NCBI GenBank assembly: GCA_016779445.1 | Contig: JADHNP010000014.1 | Location: forward strand, 1-43,695 | Reading direction: 5' to 3' | DNA from: Luminiphilus sp. | Lineage (GTDB): Bacteria > Pseudomonadota > Gammaproteobacteria > Pseudomonadales > Halieaceae | Length of the DNA: 43,695 nucleotides | Part shown: positions 26,198 to 35,475 of the stretch, piece after piece | How positions within the stretch are numbered: the stretch's first letter is position 1 | How the letters are laid out: every line of letters begins with the position of its first letter | Made by a program: the position numbers and the translations under genes | The notes under the pieces: model-generated | What the model was told of the DNA's origin: nothing | What the model saw: the letters and a program-made list of their open reading frames with translations, nothing else | Database searches by the model: none

Positions 26198-26755
26198 TTA
26201 GATCGCCATGAGATCCGTTTCTTTGTCTGTCAAAGCAGACTCGACCTTGGCGATATAAATATCTGTCAGCTTTTGCACCGCCTCCTGAGCTCGGCGCTCC
26301 TCGTCCTCGGATATCTCTTTCTCTTTGAGTAAATCCTTGAGCATACCGAGTGCATCCCGTCGTGCATTGCGAACCGATACTCTTGCAGATTCTGCCTCAG
26401 CCCGCGACTGTTTGGTGTAACCCTTCCGCGTCTCCTCGGTCAGTATGGGCATAGGAATCCGAATCACCTCACCCGCTGTCGCAGGGTTCAGTCCCAGATC
26501 AGATTTCATAATAGCCCGCTCAATATCCGGGGTAATGGACTTATCAAACGCAACAACACTCAACGTGCGCGCGTCCTCTATGTTGACATTCGCGATTTGG
26601 TTTAGGGGTGTCTCGGCGCCGTAATACTCCAGCCGTATACTATCCAACAAACTGGGATGCGCGCGCCCTGTACGGATCTTGTTGAAGTTATGCGCCAGCG
26701 CCTCAAGCGCTTTTCCCATGCGTTCTTCCGTTTCCTGTTTGATGTCATCAATCAT
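26198..26755 (-). CDS. frr: Ribosome recycling factor
   Basis: The protein is exactly 185 residues, the usual RRF length. It splits post-termination ribosomes with [16 protein letters not shown] in the first helix, the central [12 protein letters not shown] and the helical C-terminus are characteristic. I chose ATG 26755, which has GAGAAG upstream, over ATG 26794, which would overlap the end of pyrH and add 13 residues absent from the family. Confidence 0.97.
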   Translation of the reverse strand: MIDDIKQETEERMGKALEALAHNFNKIRTGRAHPSLLDSIRLEYYGAETPLNQIANVNIEDARTLSVVAFDKSITPDIERAIMKSDLGLNPATAGEVIRIPMPILTEETRKGYTKQSRAEAESARVSVRNARRDALGMLKDLLKEKEISEDEERRAQEAVQKLTDIYIAKVESALTDKETDLMAI

Positions 26756-26790
26756 TGTGTTCTTCTCGCCTATGAGACCCGTTTGAACGG

Positions 26791-27510
26791 TCACGCCTGA
26801 ATCAAGGTTCCCTCGTCACCACCTCGCACAATACTCAGCAGTGCGCCACGCTGTGACATGTTAAAGACCCTGACTGGCATACCGTGGTCCCGCACAAGAC
26901 AGATCGCGGTCAGATCCATCACCCCTAATTTCTTATCCAGCACCTCATCGTAAGCGAGGACATCGTACTTCACTGCATCCGGATTCTTTACTGGATCAGC
27001 ACTGTACACACCATCCACTTTCGTGGCTTTTAGCACAATATCTGCTTTAACCTCGATACCGCGCAGGCAGGCAGAGGAGTCTGTCGTGAAAAAAGGATTG
27101 CCAGTGCCCGCCGCGAAAATAACGACGTCACCATTGGATAGCGCTCTGATCGCCTTTCGACGGTCATAATGCTCGACGACACCGCTCATAGGAATGGAGG
27201 ACATCGCCTGAGTTGCGATGTTGGATCGCTCCAGCGCATCCCGGAGTGCCAGCGCATTCATAACGGTCGCAAGCATGCCCATATGGTCACCGGTGACCCG
27301 GTCCAAACCGGCCGCATTGAGTGCTGCTCCGCGAAATAGATTTCCACCGCCGACGACCAGACCTACTTGAACACCAATACCCACCAACTGACCAATTTCA
27401 AGGGCAAGGTGATCGAGGATACGGGGGTCGATACCGAAGGCCTCCTGACCGGTCAGCGCCTCTCCGCTCAACTTCAGCAGAATGCGTTTATATACCTTAT
27501 CAGCAGCCAT
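26791..27510 (-). CDS. pyrH: UMP kinase
   Basis: The 239-residue hexameric kinase of the amino-acid kinase fold phosphorylates UMP to [14 protein letters not shown] at the N-terminus, [10 protein letters not shown], the UMP-binding [12 protein letters not shown] and [19 protein letters not shown] near the ATP site are all present. It lies between tsf and frr as in most proteobacteria, 115 bases after tsf. Confidence 0.97.
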   Translation of the reverse strand: MAADKVYKRILLKLSGEALTGQEAFGIDPRILDHLALEIGQLVGIGVQVGLVVGGGNLFRGAALNAAGLDRVTGDHMGMLATVMNALALRDALERSNIATQAMSSIPMSGVVEHYDRRKAIRALSNGDVVIFAAGTGNPFFTTDSSACLRGIEVKADIVLKATKVDGVYSADPVKNPDAVKYDVLAYDEVLDKKLGVMDLTAICLVRDHGMPVRVFNMSQRGALLSIVRGGDEGTLIQA

Positions 27511-27625
27511 TGTGCGCGTCCCCTCGAGATTCAGTCACTCCGGTATGCTACCCATCCTCGGATGCCATATCACAGCGAAAACTTGGTGATACTGAACATC
27601 ACGGCACTTACATCGATACGGCTTA

Positions 27626-28486
27626 TCATCCGTTTCCAAGCTGTGCCGCGACTTCTGCAGCAAAATCAACTTTTTCCACGTCAATACCCTCACCCACCTC
27701 AAAGCGGGTAAAGCTCAGCACTGTGGCGTCCGCAGTGGACACCAGCTTACCTACCGTCTGGTCTGGATCTTTCACAAAAGCTTGTTCCGTCAAGCTATTC
27801 TCTGCCAGAAATTTCCGGATGCGCCCGTCAATCATTTTTTCCACGATTTCGGCTGGCTTACCCGAATCGGCTGCCTGAGCTGCGTAGATCTCGCGCTCTT
27901 TGGCGACCACTTCCGCTGGCATATCAGCGGGCGAAACGACCTGCGGATTGAGCGCGGCTATGTGCATCGCTACGTCGCGTGCCAGATCTTCGGAACCGCC
28001 CTTTAATGAAACCAAGACCGCTATACGATGATTACCATGAACATAACCGCCGATGACACCATCCTCAACCTCGTGAGCGACCACCCGCCTCACACTGATG
28101 TTTTCTCCGATTTTCTGCACCAAGGCCTGACGTGCATCCTCAATGTCATCGGCTGCTAGGGCAGCAACCTCGGTGATACGCTGTGACATCGCTTTGTCGA
28201 CGACGGCGCCAACAAACCCTAGGAAATTCTCATCGCGCGCAACAAAGTCGGTCTCACTGTTCACCTCAACCATGGTGGCAAAAGCACCATCTTCGGAAGC
28301 CTTGATCGCCACGACACCGTCAGCGGCAGTTCTACCTGCCTTTTTGGCCGCCTTCATCCCGCTCGATTTACGCAAAGCCTCGATCGCGGCGTCCACGTCA
28401 CCATTCGCGTCAGCCAACGCTTTTTTGCACTCCAAAAGGCCAAGCCCCGTCCGTTCTCGCAATTCCTTTACTAATGCAGCAGACAT
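27626..28486 (-). CDS. tsf: Elongation factor Ts
   Basis: The 286-residue nucleotide exchange factor reactivates EF-Tu. The N-terminal UBA-like domain ([20 protein letters not shown]) and the TDFVA motif (79-83) that contacts EF-Tu are seen, with the core repeats behind them ([20 protein letters not shown]). The ATG has GAGGTG about 6 bases upstream. It is co-transcribed with rpsB across a 96-base gap containing a hairpin. Confidence 0.97.
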   Translation of the reverse strand: MSAALVKELRERTGLGLLECKKALADANGDVDAAIEALRKSSGMKAAKKAGRTAADGVVAIKASEDGAFATMVEVNSETDFVARDENFLGFVGAVVDKAMSQRITEVAALAADDIEDARQALVQKIGENISVRRVVAHEVEDGVIGGYVHGNHRIAVLVSLKGGSEDLARDVAMHIAALNPQVVSPADMPAEVVAKEREIYAAQAADSGKPAEIVEKMIDGRIRKFLAENSLTEQAFVKDPDQTVGKLVSTADATVLSFTRFEVGEGIDVEKVDFAAEVAAQLGNG

Positions 28487-28535
28487 GATTTCACCTCGTT
28501 AATCTCCCCGGAGGGACAGATACTGCGTTGATTCA

Positions 28536-28550
28536 GGGGTCATAGACCCC
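28536..28550 (-). terminator. Hairpin in the rpsB-tsf intergenic region
   Basis: GGGGTC and GACCCC form a perfect 6-base-pair stem around a 3-base loop between rpsB and tsf, without a following T-run. Intergenic attenuation or processing between these two genes is known in other bacteria; here the role is inferred. Confidence 0.35.
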
Positions 28551-28582
28551 CGCGATGCTTGCTTACTGACTGATCTACCCAA

Positions 28583-29434
28583 TCAGGACGCCGGGGCCGC
28601 CTCATCTGAGGCAGGAGCCGCTTCAGCGCTCTGCTCTGGCGCCGGCTCCTCAGCCGAGGCACTGACCGCATCTGCAGCCACCACTGCTTCAGGTGCCGGT
28701 TCCTCCGGCTCGGTTACTTCAACAAAATCGCTGGCAGCAACCATCTCACCCGCTTGGGTTTTGCCGGCAATGACAGCATCGGCTACCGCAGCGACGTACA
28801 GCTTTATCGCTCGAATCGCGTCATCATTACCTGGGATCACATAATCCACACCGTCGGGATTACTGTTGGTATCGACAATCCCGATGACAGGGATGCCCAA
28901 TTTATTGGCCTCAGTCACCGCAATCCGCTCGTGATCAACATCGACTACGAACAACACATCGGGCAACCCAGACATTTCCTTGATACCGCCAATGGAACGC
29001 TCTAGCTTGTCCTTCATGCGCGAGCGCATCAGTGCCTCTTTTTTGGTGAGTTTGGCAAAAGTACCGTCGCGCTCCTGGTCCTCAAGCTCACGCAATCGCT
29101 TGACTGATGAGCGAATCGTTTTGAAATTGGTCAGCATTCCACCTAGCCAGCGATGGCTGACAAATGGCATGCCACAGCGGCGAGCCTGCTCCTCGATAAT
29201 CTTACCGGCAGCGCGTTTTGTTCCAACGAACATTACCTTGTTCTTCTTTTCAGCGAGGCGCTTCACCGTACTCAGCGCATCATTAAATGCCGGAACGGTG
29301 TGCTCGAGATTAATAATATGGATCTTGTTACGGGCCCCGAAGATGTACTGATCCATCTTGGGGTTCCAGAAACGGGTCTGGTGTCCGAAGTGCGCACCTG
29401 CCTGTAGCAAGTCACGCATGCTTACCTGCGTCAT
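28583..29434 (-). CDS. rpsB: 30S ribosomal protein S2
   Basis: The 283-residue protein has a canonical S2 core: [20 protein letters not shown] near the start, [22 protein letters not shown] and [27 protein letters not shown], with the sequence kept short here. Residues 242-283 form an acidic Ala/Glu/Pro/Ser-rich tail not present in the 241-residue E. coli protein. I chose ATG 29434 because the upstream 34 codons do not belong to the family; AGAGAG precedes it. The first gene of the long minus-strand block, it probably carries the block's main promoter in the gap to map. Confidence 0.97.
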   Translation of the reverse strand: MTQVSMRDLLQAGAHFGHQTRFWNPKMDQYIFGARNKIHIINLEHTVPAFNDALSTVKRLAEKKNKVMFVGTKRAAGKIIEEQARRCGMPFVSHRWLGGMLTNFKTIRSSVKRLRELEDQERDGTFAKLTKKEALMRSRMKDKLERSIGGIKEMSGLPDVLFVVDVDHERIAVTEANKLGIPVIGIVDTNSNPDGVDYVIPGNDDAIRAIKLYVAAVADAVIAGKTQAGEMVAASDFVEVTEPEEPAPEAVVAADAVSASAEEPAPEQSAEAAPASDEAAPAS

Positions 29435-29676
29435 AGTCAAACTCTCTGTTTGGGTTAACCTTCCGCCCCTTATCGCGACTCCAACCGGAAACCGGCACCC
29501 GGATCCGCGAAAACAAAGGGACGTGCTATTGGCCACGAGGGGCTTTTGCTGAGTTGTCTATCCAGCGGCGCGCTTTATACCACAGCACCCGTCGAAGGGA
29601 AAGCGGGCCCAAATGCACAGCAGAGTCGGTTACACTGCGCGCGACGAAGGCAGCGTCCCAACAGAAAAACACCCAA
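29435..29676. promoter_or_regulatory. Divergent promoter region and rpsB leader between rpsB and map
   Basis: This 242-base non-coding gap separates the minus-strand ribosomal/envelope block from the plus-strand map-glnD block and must hold promoters for both. The rpsB leader includes small inverted repeats (CCGG-AAA-CCGG at about 29495-29505 and CGGATCCG at about 29510-29518) that could form the S2-responsive structure known in other gammaproteobacteria. I could not assign -10/-35 boxes with confidence. Confidence 0.4.
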
Positions 29677-30459
29677 ATGAACACAGTAAAGCCCAAAACC
29701 CAGTCCGAACTCGACGCCATGCGCCTTGCAGGCAGCCTAGCAGCCGAGGTGTTGGAAATGATCGCGCCCCAAGTCGTGGCCGGCATGACTACCGGAGAGA
29801 TCGACCGTATTTGTCACGACCACATCGTGAACGTGCAGAAGGCCACGCCAGCACCACTCAATTACAAAGGCTTCCCAAAATCTATTTGCACCTCAGTGAA
29901 CGAGGTGATCTGTCATGGCATTCCGTCAGACAGCAAAAAGCTTCGAGGCGGAGACATCATCAACATCGATGTCACCGTGATTAAGGATGGCTGGCATGGC
30001 GATACGAGCATTATGCTAGGGGTCGGCGATGTCGCGCCCCATGCCGACCGGTTGATGCGAGTTACCCAAGAGTGCCTGTACCGGGCGCTGGCGCTGATTA
30101 AGCCCGGTGCAACACTGGGCGATTTGGGGGCGGTGATTCAAAGTCATGCCGAGGCAAATTATTATTCAGTGGTCAGGGAGTACTGTGGTCACGGTATTGG
30201 GCAGGTTTTTCATGAGGAGCCACAGGTACTGCATTATGGGCGGGCTGGCACCGGGCTGCGTTTGGAGCCGGGCATGACCTTTACCGTTGAACCGATGATC
30301 AATGCGGGTAAACGCTATACCAAACTGAATGCGAGAGACGGTTGGACCGTGACGACCCGAGATGGCAGATTGTCAGCCCAGTGGGAACATACCGTCGCGG
30401 TAACCGAATCAGGATGTGAAGTGTTCACCCGGAGGCGGGATGAAGCTCTCCCCTTCTAG
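29677..30459 (+). CDS. map: Methionine aminopeptidase, type I
   Basis: The 260-residue enzyme removes the initiator methionine co-translationally. His80 (CHGIPS), Asp98 (INIDVT), Asp109 (HGDTS), the His of EYCGHGIGQVFHEEP, and Glu in FTVEPMI and QWEHTV supply the substrate and dinuclear metal sites. I chose ATG 29677; the frame continues upstream to 29554, but that part is unlike the family. It is divergent from rpsB, a frequent arrangement, and overlaps glnD by 20 bases. Confidence 0.96.
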   Translation: MNTVKPKTQSELDAMRLAGSLAAEVLEMIAPQVVAGMTTGEIDRICHDHIVNVQKATPAPLNYKGFPKSICTSVNEVICHGIPSDSKKLRGGDIINIDVTVIKDGWHGDTSIMLGVGDVAPHADRLMRVTQECLYRALALIKPGATLGDLGAVIQSHAEANYYSVVREYCGHGIGQVFHEEPQVLHYGRAGTGLRLEPGMTFTVEPMINAGKRYTKLNARDGWTVTTRDGRLSAQWEHTVAVTESGCEVFTRRRDEALPF

Positions 30460-33142
30460 TCAGTCCCCAGCAGTCGACATTCCCCTCATAACCACCTTTT
30501 TCAGCGGGGAAAAGGCTACCGCGCAAGAGACTCGTGCGTTCCTGAAAAGCGCAAAACACGCATTGGCTGATGCATTTCAGCCTGAGCAACCGGTGACGCC
30601 ATTACTCAAAGAAGCCAGTAACGTCGTAGATATTGTTTTGGCCTATCTATGGACTGAGCACGTTGGAGACCTGCCGGACATCGCGCTGATTGCCGTGGGA
30701 GGCTACGGGAGAGGAGAGCTGTTCCCACAATCGGATATCGATATCCTGATCTTATCCCGGGATGTCTTGTCAGAAGAGGCGACACGGTGCCTGGAACGAT
30801 TCGTAGCGAGTTTGTGGGATACCGGCTTGCAGGTTGGGCACAGCGTGAGAACGCTTCAAGAATGCGAAGCGCTGGCGCGGGAGGACCTGACGGTCGTAAC
30901 AACGATGATGGAGTCCCGATATTTGCAGGGGGACACAGCGCTCGAGCCCGCCCTTAAGGCAATGACCGACACCGACCGCATGTGGTCCCCCAGCGACTTT
31001 ATTCGCGGCAAGCTGGGTGAACAACAGAGGCGTCACGACAAATACAGCAACACCGAATATGCGCTGGAACCCAACATCAAAAGCTCACCAGGTGGATTGC
31101 GGGATTTGCAGGTTATCGAATGGATAACCCTACGGTGCTTTAAGCAAAGCCTCTCTGATGTAGAGGGGCCTAAGTTCCTTAGCGACGCCGAGCTGGAACA
31201 GCTACAGCAGGGCAAAGAGTTTCTCAGTCAAGTGCGCTTCGCATTGCACAACATGGCGAGTAGAGCTGAAGACAGGCTCTTGTTCGATCATCAGAAACAA
31301 CTTGCAGCCGTGTGGCACCTGATCGATGGAGACAAATTGGCGGTTGAACAGTTCATGCAGGTCTATTACCGCTGGATGAAAACACTCAGCCAGCTCAACG
31401 AGCTGCTGATAGAGGTCTTTGAGCACCGGCTTTCAGAGGTTGCTGACCAGCACGATTCGAACCTGCGCGTAATAGACGACGATTTTGAGGTGTCTGAAAG
31501 TCGCATTCGTGCGCGGCATGACGCGGTATTTACCCGTTCGCCAAGTAACCTGTTACGCATCTTTGTCTTGATTGGCAATGATCCGCTGGTTGACCGAATA
31601 GAGCCGAACACGCAGCGTTTGATTCGGCGAGACGCGCACTTAATTGACGAAGCGTTCCGAGCTAGTGAAGTCAATAGAGACCTCTTCATGCAGGTCCTGA
31701 GTGTGCCGCACAACATGACTAAACAACTGCGCAGAATGTCGCGCCATGGCGTGATGGGCGCCTATCTTCCCGCCTTTGGGACCATAATAGGTCAGATGCA
31801 ATTTGATCTGTTCCATGCCTATACCGTGGACGCACACACCATGGAGGTCATCGCCAATACCCGTCGATTTATGCGCGCTGACTATACCGACCGATTTCCG
31901 GTCTCCACCCGGATTGCGCGCAGGTTGAGAGACCCGAGGCTGCTCTATATTGCCGCCCTCTTTCATGATATCGGCAAAGGACGCGGCGGTGATCACTCGG
32001 AGCTGGGCGCAGTGGATGCCAAGGACTTTTGCAGTGATCACAAATTGACCGCGTCCGATACTGACTTGGTCATATGGCTGGTAAAAAATCATCTTCTCAT
32101 GAGCCACATTGCCCAGCGAAAGGACATCTCCGATCCCGAGGAAATCCAACGATTTGCGGAGATTGTTGGCACACAAGAGCGTCTCGACTACCTGTATACC
32201 CTCACCGTTGCCGATATCGCAGGCACCAACCCTGAATTGTGGAATGCGTGGCGATCATCACTGATGCGCCAGCTCTACACCGAAACCCGTCGTGCATTGG
32301 GCCGGGGCCTCCAGAATCCAATCGCACGTGAGGAGGTGATTGGAGCGACCAAGCGCGCCGCCGCAGAAGCACTGGAATATCGCGGCTTTTTAGAGGACGA
32401 GTTGGCTGAGATTTGGATATCGAGGGGAGACGATTACTTTGTCAGAGAACGCGCTGAAGACATTGCCTGGCATACCGAAGCGATTGCTGACCACGATCTG
32501 ACAGACGGCGCTCTGGTGCTGGTGCGGCAAGCGGGCGAGTCGCCTATCGGCAATGCCACCCAGATCTTCGTCCATGCTCGCGACGAGTCAAATACCTTCG
32601 CCAAGATTTGTGCCGCGCTCGATACGCTCGACTTAAGCGTTCATGATGCGCGTATCTACAGCGACGACGACGGCAGCACGCTGGATACATTTTACGTTTT
32701 GCGCAGTGATGGCACCCCGCTGGATCCCCACTCAGACACTTTTCGAGAAATTCGCCACACCATCCAGCACAACCTGCTGCAACCATCCGCGAAAACCGTG
32801 ACTCGACACACGCCAAGAACGGCAAGGGCATTTAAGATTCCGACGCAAATTCAATTCTCCAAAGATCAGTTGAGCGGCCTCACAACACTCGAAATTAGCA
32901 CCGCAGACCGACCCGGCTTGTTGGCGCGAATTGGTTCCGTACTGTCGCAACATGGCGTGACGGTTCAGGGAGCTAAAATCCAGACATTAGGGGAGCGAGT
33001 CGAGGATATATTTTTTCTCTCAGACGATAAGGGGCGCTCACTCGAGGACGCTTCTCTCATCGCTGAGCTAAAAGGAGAATTGATCGAAGAGATGAACTCG
33101 GGGCAACACCATGAACCTGTCTCCGCGGAGCTCGGTGTTTGA
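30440..33142 (+). CDS. glnD: [Protein-PII] uridylyltransferase / uridylyl-removing enzyme
   Basis: The 900-residue bifunctional nitrogen sensor adds UMP to PII at low glutamine and removes it at high glutamine. The nucleotidyltransferase site is GGYGRGELFPQSDIDIL (87-103, Asp99 and Asp101). The HD domain with LFHDIGKGRGGDHSELG lies near residue 507, and two ACT domains sit at about 690-760 and 810-885. ATG 30440 with GGAGG 4-5 bases upstream is inside the end of map. The stop overlaps the start of dapC, linking the sensor to diaminopimelate synthesis as in pseudomonads. Confidence 0.97.
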   Translation: MKLSPSSQSPAVDIPLITTFFSGEKATAQETRAFLKSAKHALADAFQPEQPVTPLLKEASNVVDIVLAYLWTEHVGDLPDIALIAVGGYGRGELFPQSDIDILILSRDVLSEEATRCLERFVASLWDTGLQVGHSVRTLQECEALAREDLTVVTTMMESRYLQGDTALEPALKAMTDTDRMWSPSDFIRGKLGEQQRRHDKYSNTEYALEPNIKSSPGGLRDLQVIEWITLRCFKQSLSDVEGPKFLSDAELEQLQQGKEFLSQVRFALHNMASRAEDRLLFDHQKQLAAVWHLIDGDKLAVEQFMQVYYRWMKTLSQLNELLIEVFEHRLSEVADQHDSNLRVIDDDFEVSESRIRARHDAVFTRSPSNLLRIFVLIGNDPLVDRIEPNTQRLIRRDAHLIDEAFRASEVNRDLFMQVLSVPHNMTKQLRRMSRHGVMGAYLPAFGTIIGQMQFDLFHAYTVDAHTMEVIANTRRFMRADYTDRFPVSTRIARRLRDPRLLYIAALFHDIGKGRGGDHSELGAVDAKDFCSDHKLTASDTDLVIWLVKNHLLMSHIAQRKDISDPEEIQRFAEIVGTQERLDYLYTLTVADIAGTNPELWNAWRSSLMRQLYTETRRALGRGLQNPIAREEVIGATKRAAAEALEYRGFLEDELAEIWISRGDDYFVRERAEDIAWHTEAIADHDLTDGALVLVRQAGESPIGNATQIFVHARDESNTFAKICAALDTLDLSVHDARIYSDDDGSTLDTFYVLRSDGTPLDPHSDTFREIRHTIQHNLLQPSAKTVTRHTPRTARAFKIPTQIQFSKDQLSGLTTLEISTADRPGLLARIGSVLSQHGVTVQGAKIQTLGERVEDIFFLSDDKGRSLEDASLIAELKGELIEEMNSGQHHEPVSAELGV

Positions 33143-34329
33143 ACATCGGCCTGGAAGCGCTGCAGCCCTACCCTTTCGAGCGGCTCAACGCATTATTGCA
33201 GGGCGTGACCCCCGCCGGTGGTCAGACCATTCCGCTGACTATCGGTGAACCGCAACACCCGCCACCGATAGCGGTTACAGAACTCCTGGCCGAGCACGCG
33301 CCGCTGGTGGGCAAGTACCCGACGACAAACGGAAGTTCATCGCTGAGAGCAGCGATCGCCCGTTGGCTGGAGCGACGATTTGCTCTGAACACAGTCAATG
33401 CAGACCAACAAGTGCTCCCGCTTAACGGCACACGCGAGGGGCTTTTCTCACTGGCTCAGGCGGTCGTAACTCACGGCCAGACGGGTGCGGTGATCTCTCC
33501 CAACCCGTTTTATCAAATCTATGAAGGCGCAGCATTGCTCGCCGGTTCATCTCCGCGCTTTGTCAACTGCGATCACGACAATGGATTTACGCCGGACTTT
33601 TCCCACATCTCGGAGGACCAGTGGCAAGCATGTCAATTGCTGTACATCTGTACGCCGGGCAATCCCGCTGGCGCTGTATTGTCCACAACGCAGTTGCAGC
33701 AGTTGATTGCGCTAGCACAGGAGCACAATTTTGTTATAGCGAGCGACGAGTGCTATAGCGAAATCTACCCCGACGACAATAAACCGCCACCCGGTTTACT
33801 GGGCGCGGCCGCCACTCTGGGCGTCACCGACTTCCGCAACTGTCTGTGCTTCCATAGCCTTTCCAAACGATCAAACCTGCCCGGACTGCGTTCTGGATTC
33901 GTCGCAGGGGACAGTCGCTGGATAGCGCGTTTTCACCGATACAGGACTTATCATGGGTGCGCGATGCCCATGCATCATCAAATTGCCAGTGAGTGGGCTT
34001 GGTCAGACGAGGTCCATGTGGCGGAGAATCGCGCCCGTTATCGAGAAAAGTTCAACGCGGTGACACCCATCATCTCGGCAGTCATGACAACACCCGTTCC
34101 CGACGCCGGCTTTTACCTCTGGCCTGAAACACCCGTCAACGACGAACATTTTGCAAGCGAGCTATGGCAGCGTGCTGGGGTAAGTGTTTTACCCGGTAGG
34201 TATCTCGCACGCGATACCCCGAAGGGCAACCCGGGCGCCATGCGCGTGAGAATCGCACTCGTCGCAGAACACGACCTCTGCGTCGAGGCCGCAGAGCGTA
34301 TGGCAAGCTGCCTACGAGAAGGCTGGTGA
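33139..34329 (+). CDS. dapC: Succinyldiaminopimelate aminotransferase
   Basis: The 396-residue fold-type I aminotransferase makes N-succinyl-L,L-diaminopimelate from the keto precursor with glutamate. Lys243 in HSLSKRSN is the PLP lysine; SPNPFYQIYEGAA, TPGNPAGAV, SDECYSEIY and GLRSGFVAGD are typical. The start is TTG 33139, overlapping the glnD stop (TTGA) with GGAG 8 bases upstream, and the following residues match the conserved N-terminus. Being between glnD and dapD supports DapC over other class I aminotransferases. Confidence 0.9.
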   Translation: MNIGLEALQPYPFERLNALLQGVTPAGGQTIPLTIGEPQHPPPIAVTELLAEHAPLVGKYPTTNGSSSLRAAIARWLERRFALNTVNADQQVLPLNGTREGLFSLAQAVVTHGQTGAVISPNPFYQIYEGAALLAGSSPRFVNCDHDNGFTPDFSHISEDQWQACQLLYICTPGNPAGAVLSTTQLQQLIALAQEHNFVIASDECYSEIYPDDNKPPPGLLGAAATLGVTDFRNCLCFHSLSKRSNLPGLRSGFVAGDSRWIARFHRYRTYHGCAMPMHHQIASEWAWSDEVHVAENRARYREKFNAVTPIISAVMTTPVPDAGFYLWPETPVNDEHFASELWQRAGVSVLPGRYLARDTPKGNPGAMRVRIALVAEHDLCVEAAERMASCLREGW

Positions 34330-34330
34330 A

Positions 34331-35002
34331 ATGGCGACTTCTGGCAACCTGGGTAAGGCAGAGCGCATTGCGTATATTGATGCGCGGCTGCAGGCACTCT
34401 ATCCCGAAACACCGGTCCCGCTCGATCATAACGACCCTTATACCCTGTTGATCGCTGTGCTACTGAGCGCACAATGCACCGACGAGAGAGTCAATCAGGT
34501 CACACCCCAACTTTTCGAGCACGCCACCTCACCAGAACAAATGGTCACGCTTTCAGTAGAGGACATCCGCAGCATCATTCGGCCCTGTGGATTATCGCCA
34601 CAAAAATCCAAAGCCATTCATCGGCTCAGCGAGATGCTGCTAGAACAACATGGCGGAGCGGTTCCCGCTGACATGGCGGCTTTGGAGTCCTTACCTGGCG
34701 TCGGCCATAAAACAGCCAGTGTTGTAATGGCTCAGGCTTTTAGTATGCCTACCTTCCCGGTAGACACGCACATTCACCGACTCGCACAGCGCTGGGGTTT
34801 GACCCGCGGCCGCAGCGTTGTAGAAACAGAGCGAGATCTAAAGCGCGCCTTCGACAAAACGCGCTGGAATGCTCTCCATCTGCAGATTATTTTCTACGGT
34901 CGGGAGCATTGCACCGCTCGAGGGTGCGACGGGAGAGTGTGCGAAATCTGCAGAACGTGTTATCCCAATCGAAAACAACCAAAACAGTGCCACAAGGCGT
35001 GA
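34331..35002 (+). CDS. nth: Endonuclease III
   Basis: The 223-residue base-excision glycosylase/AP lyase removes oxidised pyrimidines. The helix-hairpin-helix is LPGVGHKTASVV with catalytic Lys127, and Asp145 is in FPVDTHIHR. The C-terminal iron-sulphur region has cysteines at 194, 199, 204, 207, 210 and 220, not the E. coli C-x6-C-x2-C-x5-C spacing. Cys194 corresponds to the first ligand; the rest are uncertain. The ATG lies one base after the dapC stop, so it shares that transcript. Confidence 0.93.
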   Translation: MATSGNLGKAERIAYIDARLQALYPETPVPLDHNDPYTLLIAVLLSAQCTDERVNQVTPQLFEHATSPEQMVTLSVEDIRSIIRPCGLSPQKSKAIHRLSEMLLEQHGGAVPADMAALESLPGVGHKTASVVMAQAFSMPTFPVDTHIHRLAQRWGLTRGRSVVETERDLKRAFDKTRWNALHLQIIFYGREHCTARGCDGRVCEICRTCYPNRKQPKQCHKA

Positions 35003-35112
35003 GCTCGAGCACAGAAGCCACTAAATTCTGCTACCCTGCCATCCCTAGCGTTTTCTTGGCCATACCGAATGCACTAGGCCGTTGACTAAAACCACGATGC
35101 CTTTCCAGCCTT

Positions 35113-35466
35113 ATGAACCTACCTACCCTCCATGGCATCCCCAACTGTGATTCGGTACGCAAAGCGCGGGGCTGGCTCGAAACCCATCAGATTGATTACC
35201 GATTTGTAGACTTCAAAGAAACGCCGCCAACAATGGCAGCACTTAACAGCTGGCTCGAGGTGGTTGGCGCGACGCTATTAGTTAACCGGCGAAGCACCAC
35301 CTATCGTCAACTTCAGGTGACCGATAAGAACGCGTTAGAGAAAGGCGATGTCGCGTCGGTACTGGCGAAGCATCCCACGCTCATCAAGCGACCTATCCTC
35401 GAATGGGAAGGGGACGTCTCGGTCGGGTTCTCGGCGGCGGATTACGCAGACCGCTTTAATACTTAA
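35113..35466 (+). CDS. yffB: ArsC/Spx family protein, YffB type
   Basis: This 117-residue thioredoxin-fold protein has the family opening LHGIPNCDSVRKAR with one conserved Cys12, and the later KRPILEWEG segment. It is likely a glutathione-dependent reductase or Spx-like protein; arsenate reduction is not established for this branch. It stands 110 bases after nth with no clear promoter, and 9 bases before dapD. The same neighbour occurs beside dap genes in other gammaproteobacteria. Confidence 0.88.
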   Translation: MNLPTLHGIPNCDSVRKARGWLETHQIDYRFVDFKETPPTMAALNSWLEVVGATLLVNRRSTTYRQLQVTDKNALEKGDVASVLAKHPTLIKRPILEWEGDVSVGFSAADYADRFNT

Positions 35467-35475
35467 GGAGCAGTC

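Noticed and set aside
31640-32176. 178-codon minus-strand frame
   Set aside because: Lies wholly inside glnD, antisense to its HD domain, and has no recognisable feature.
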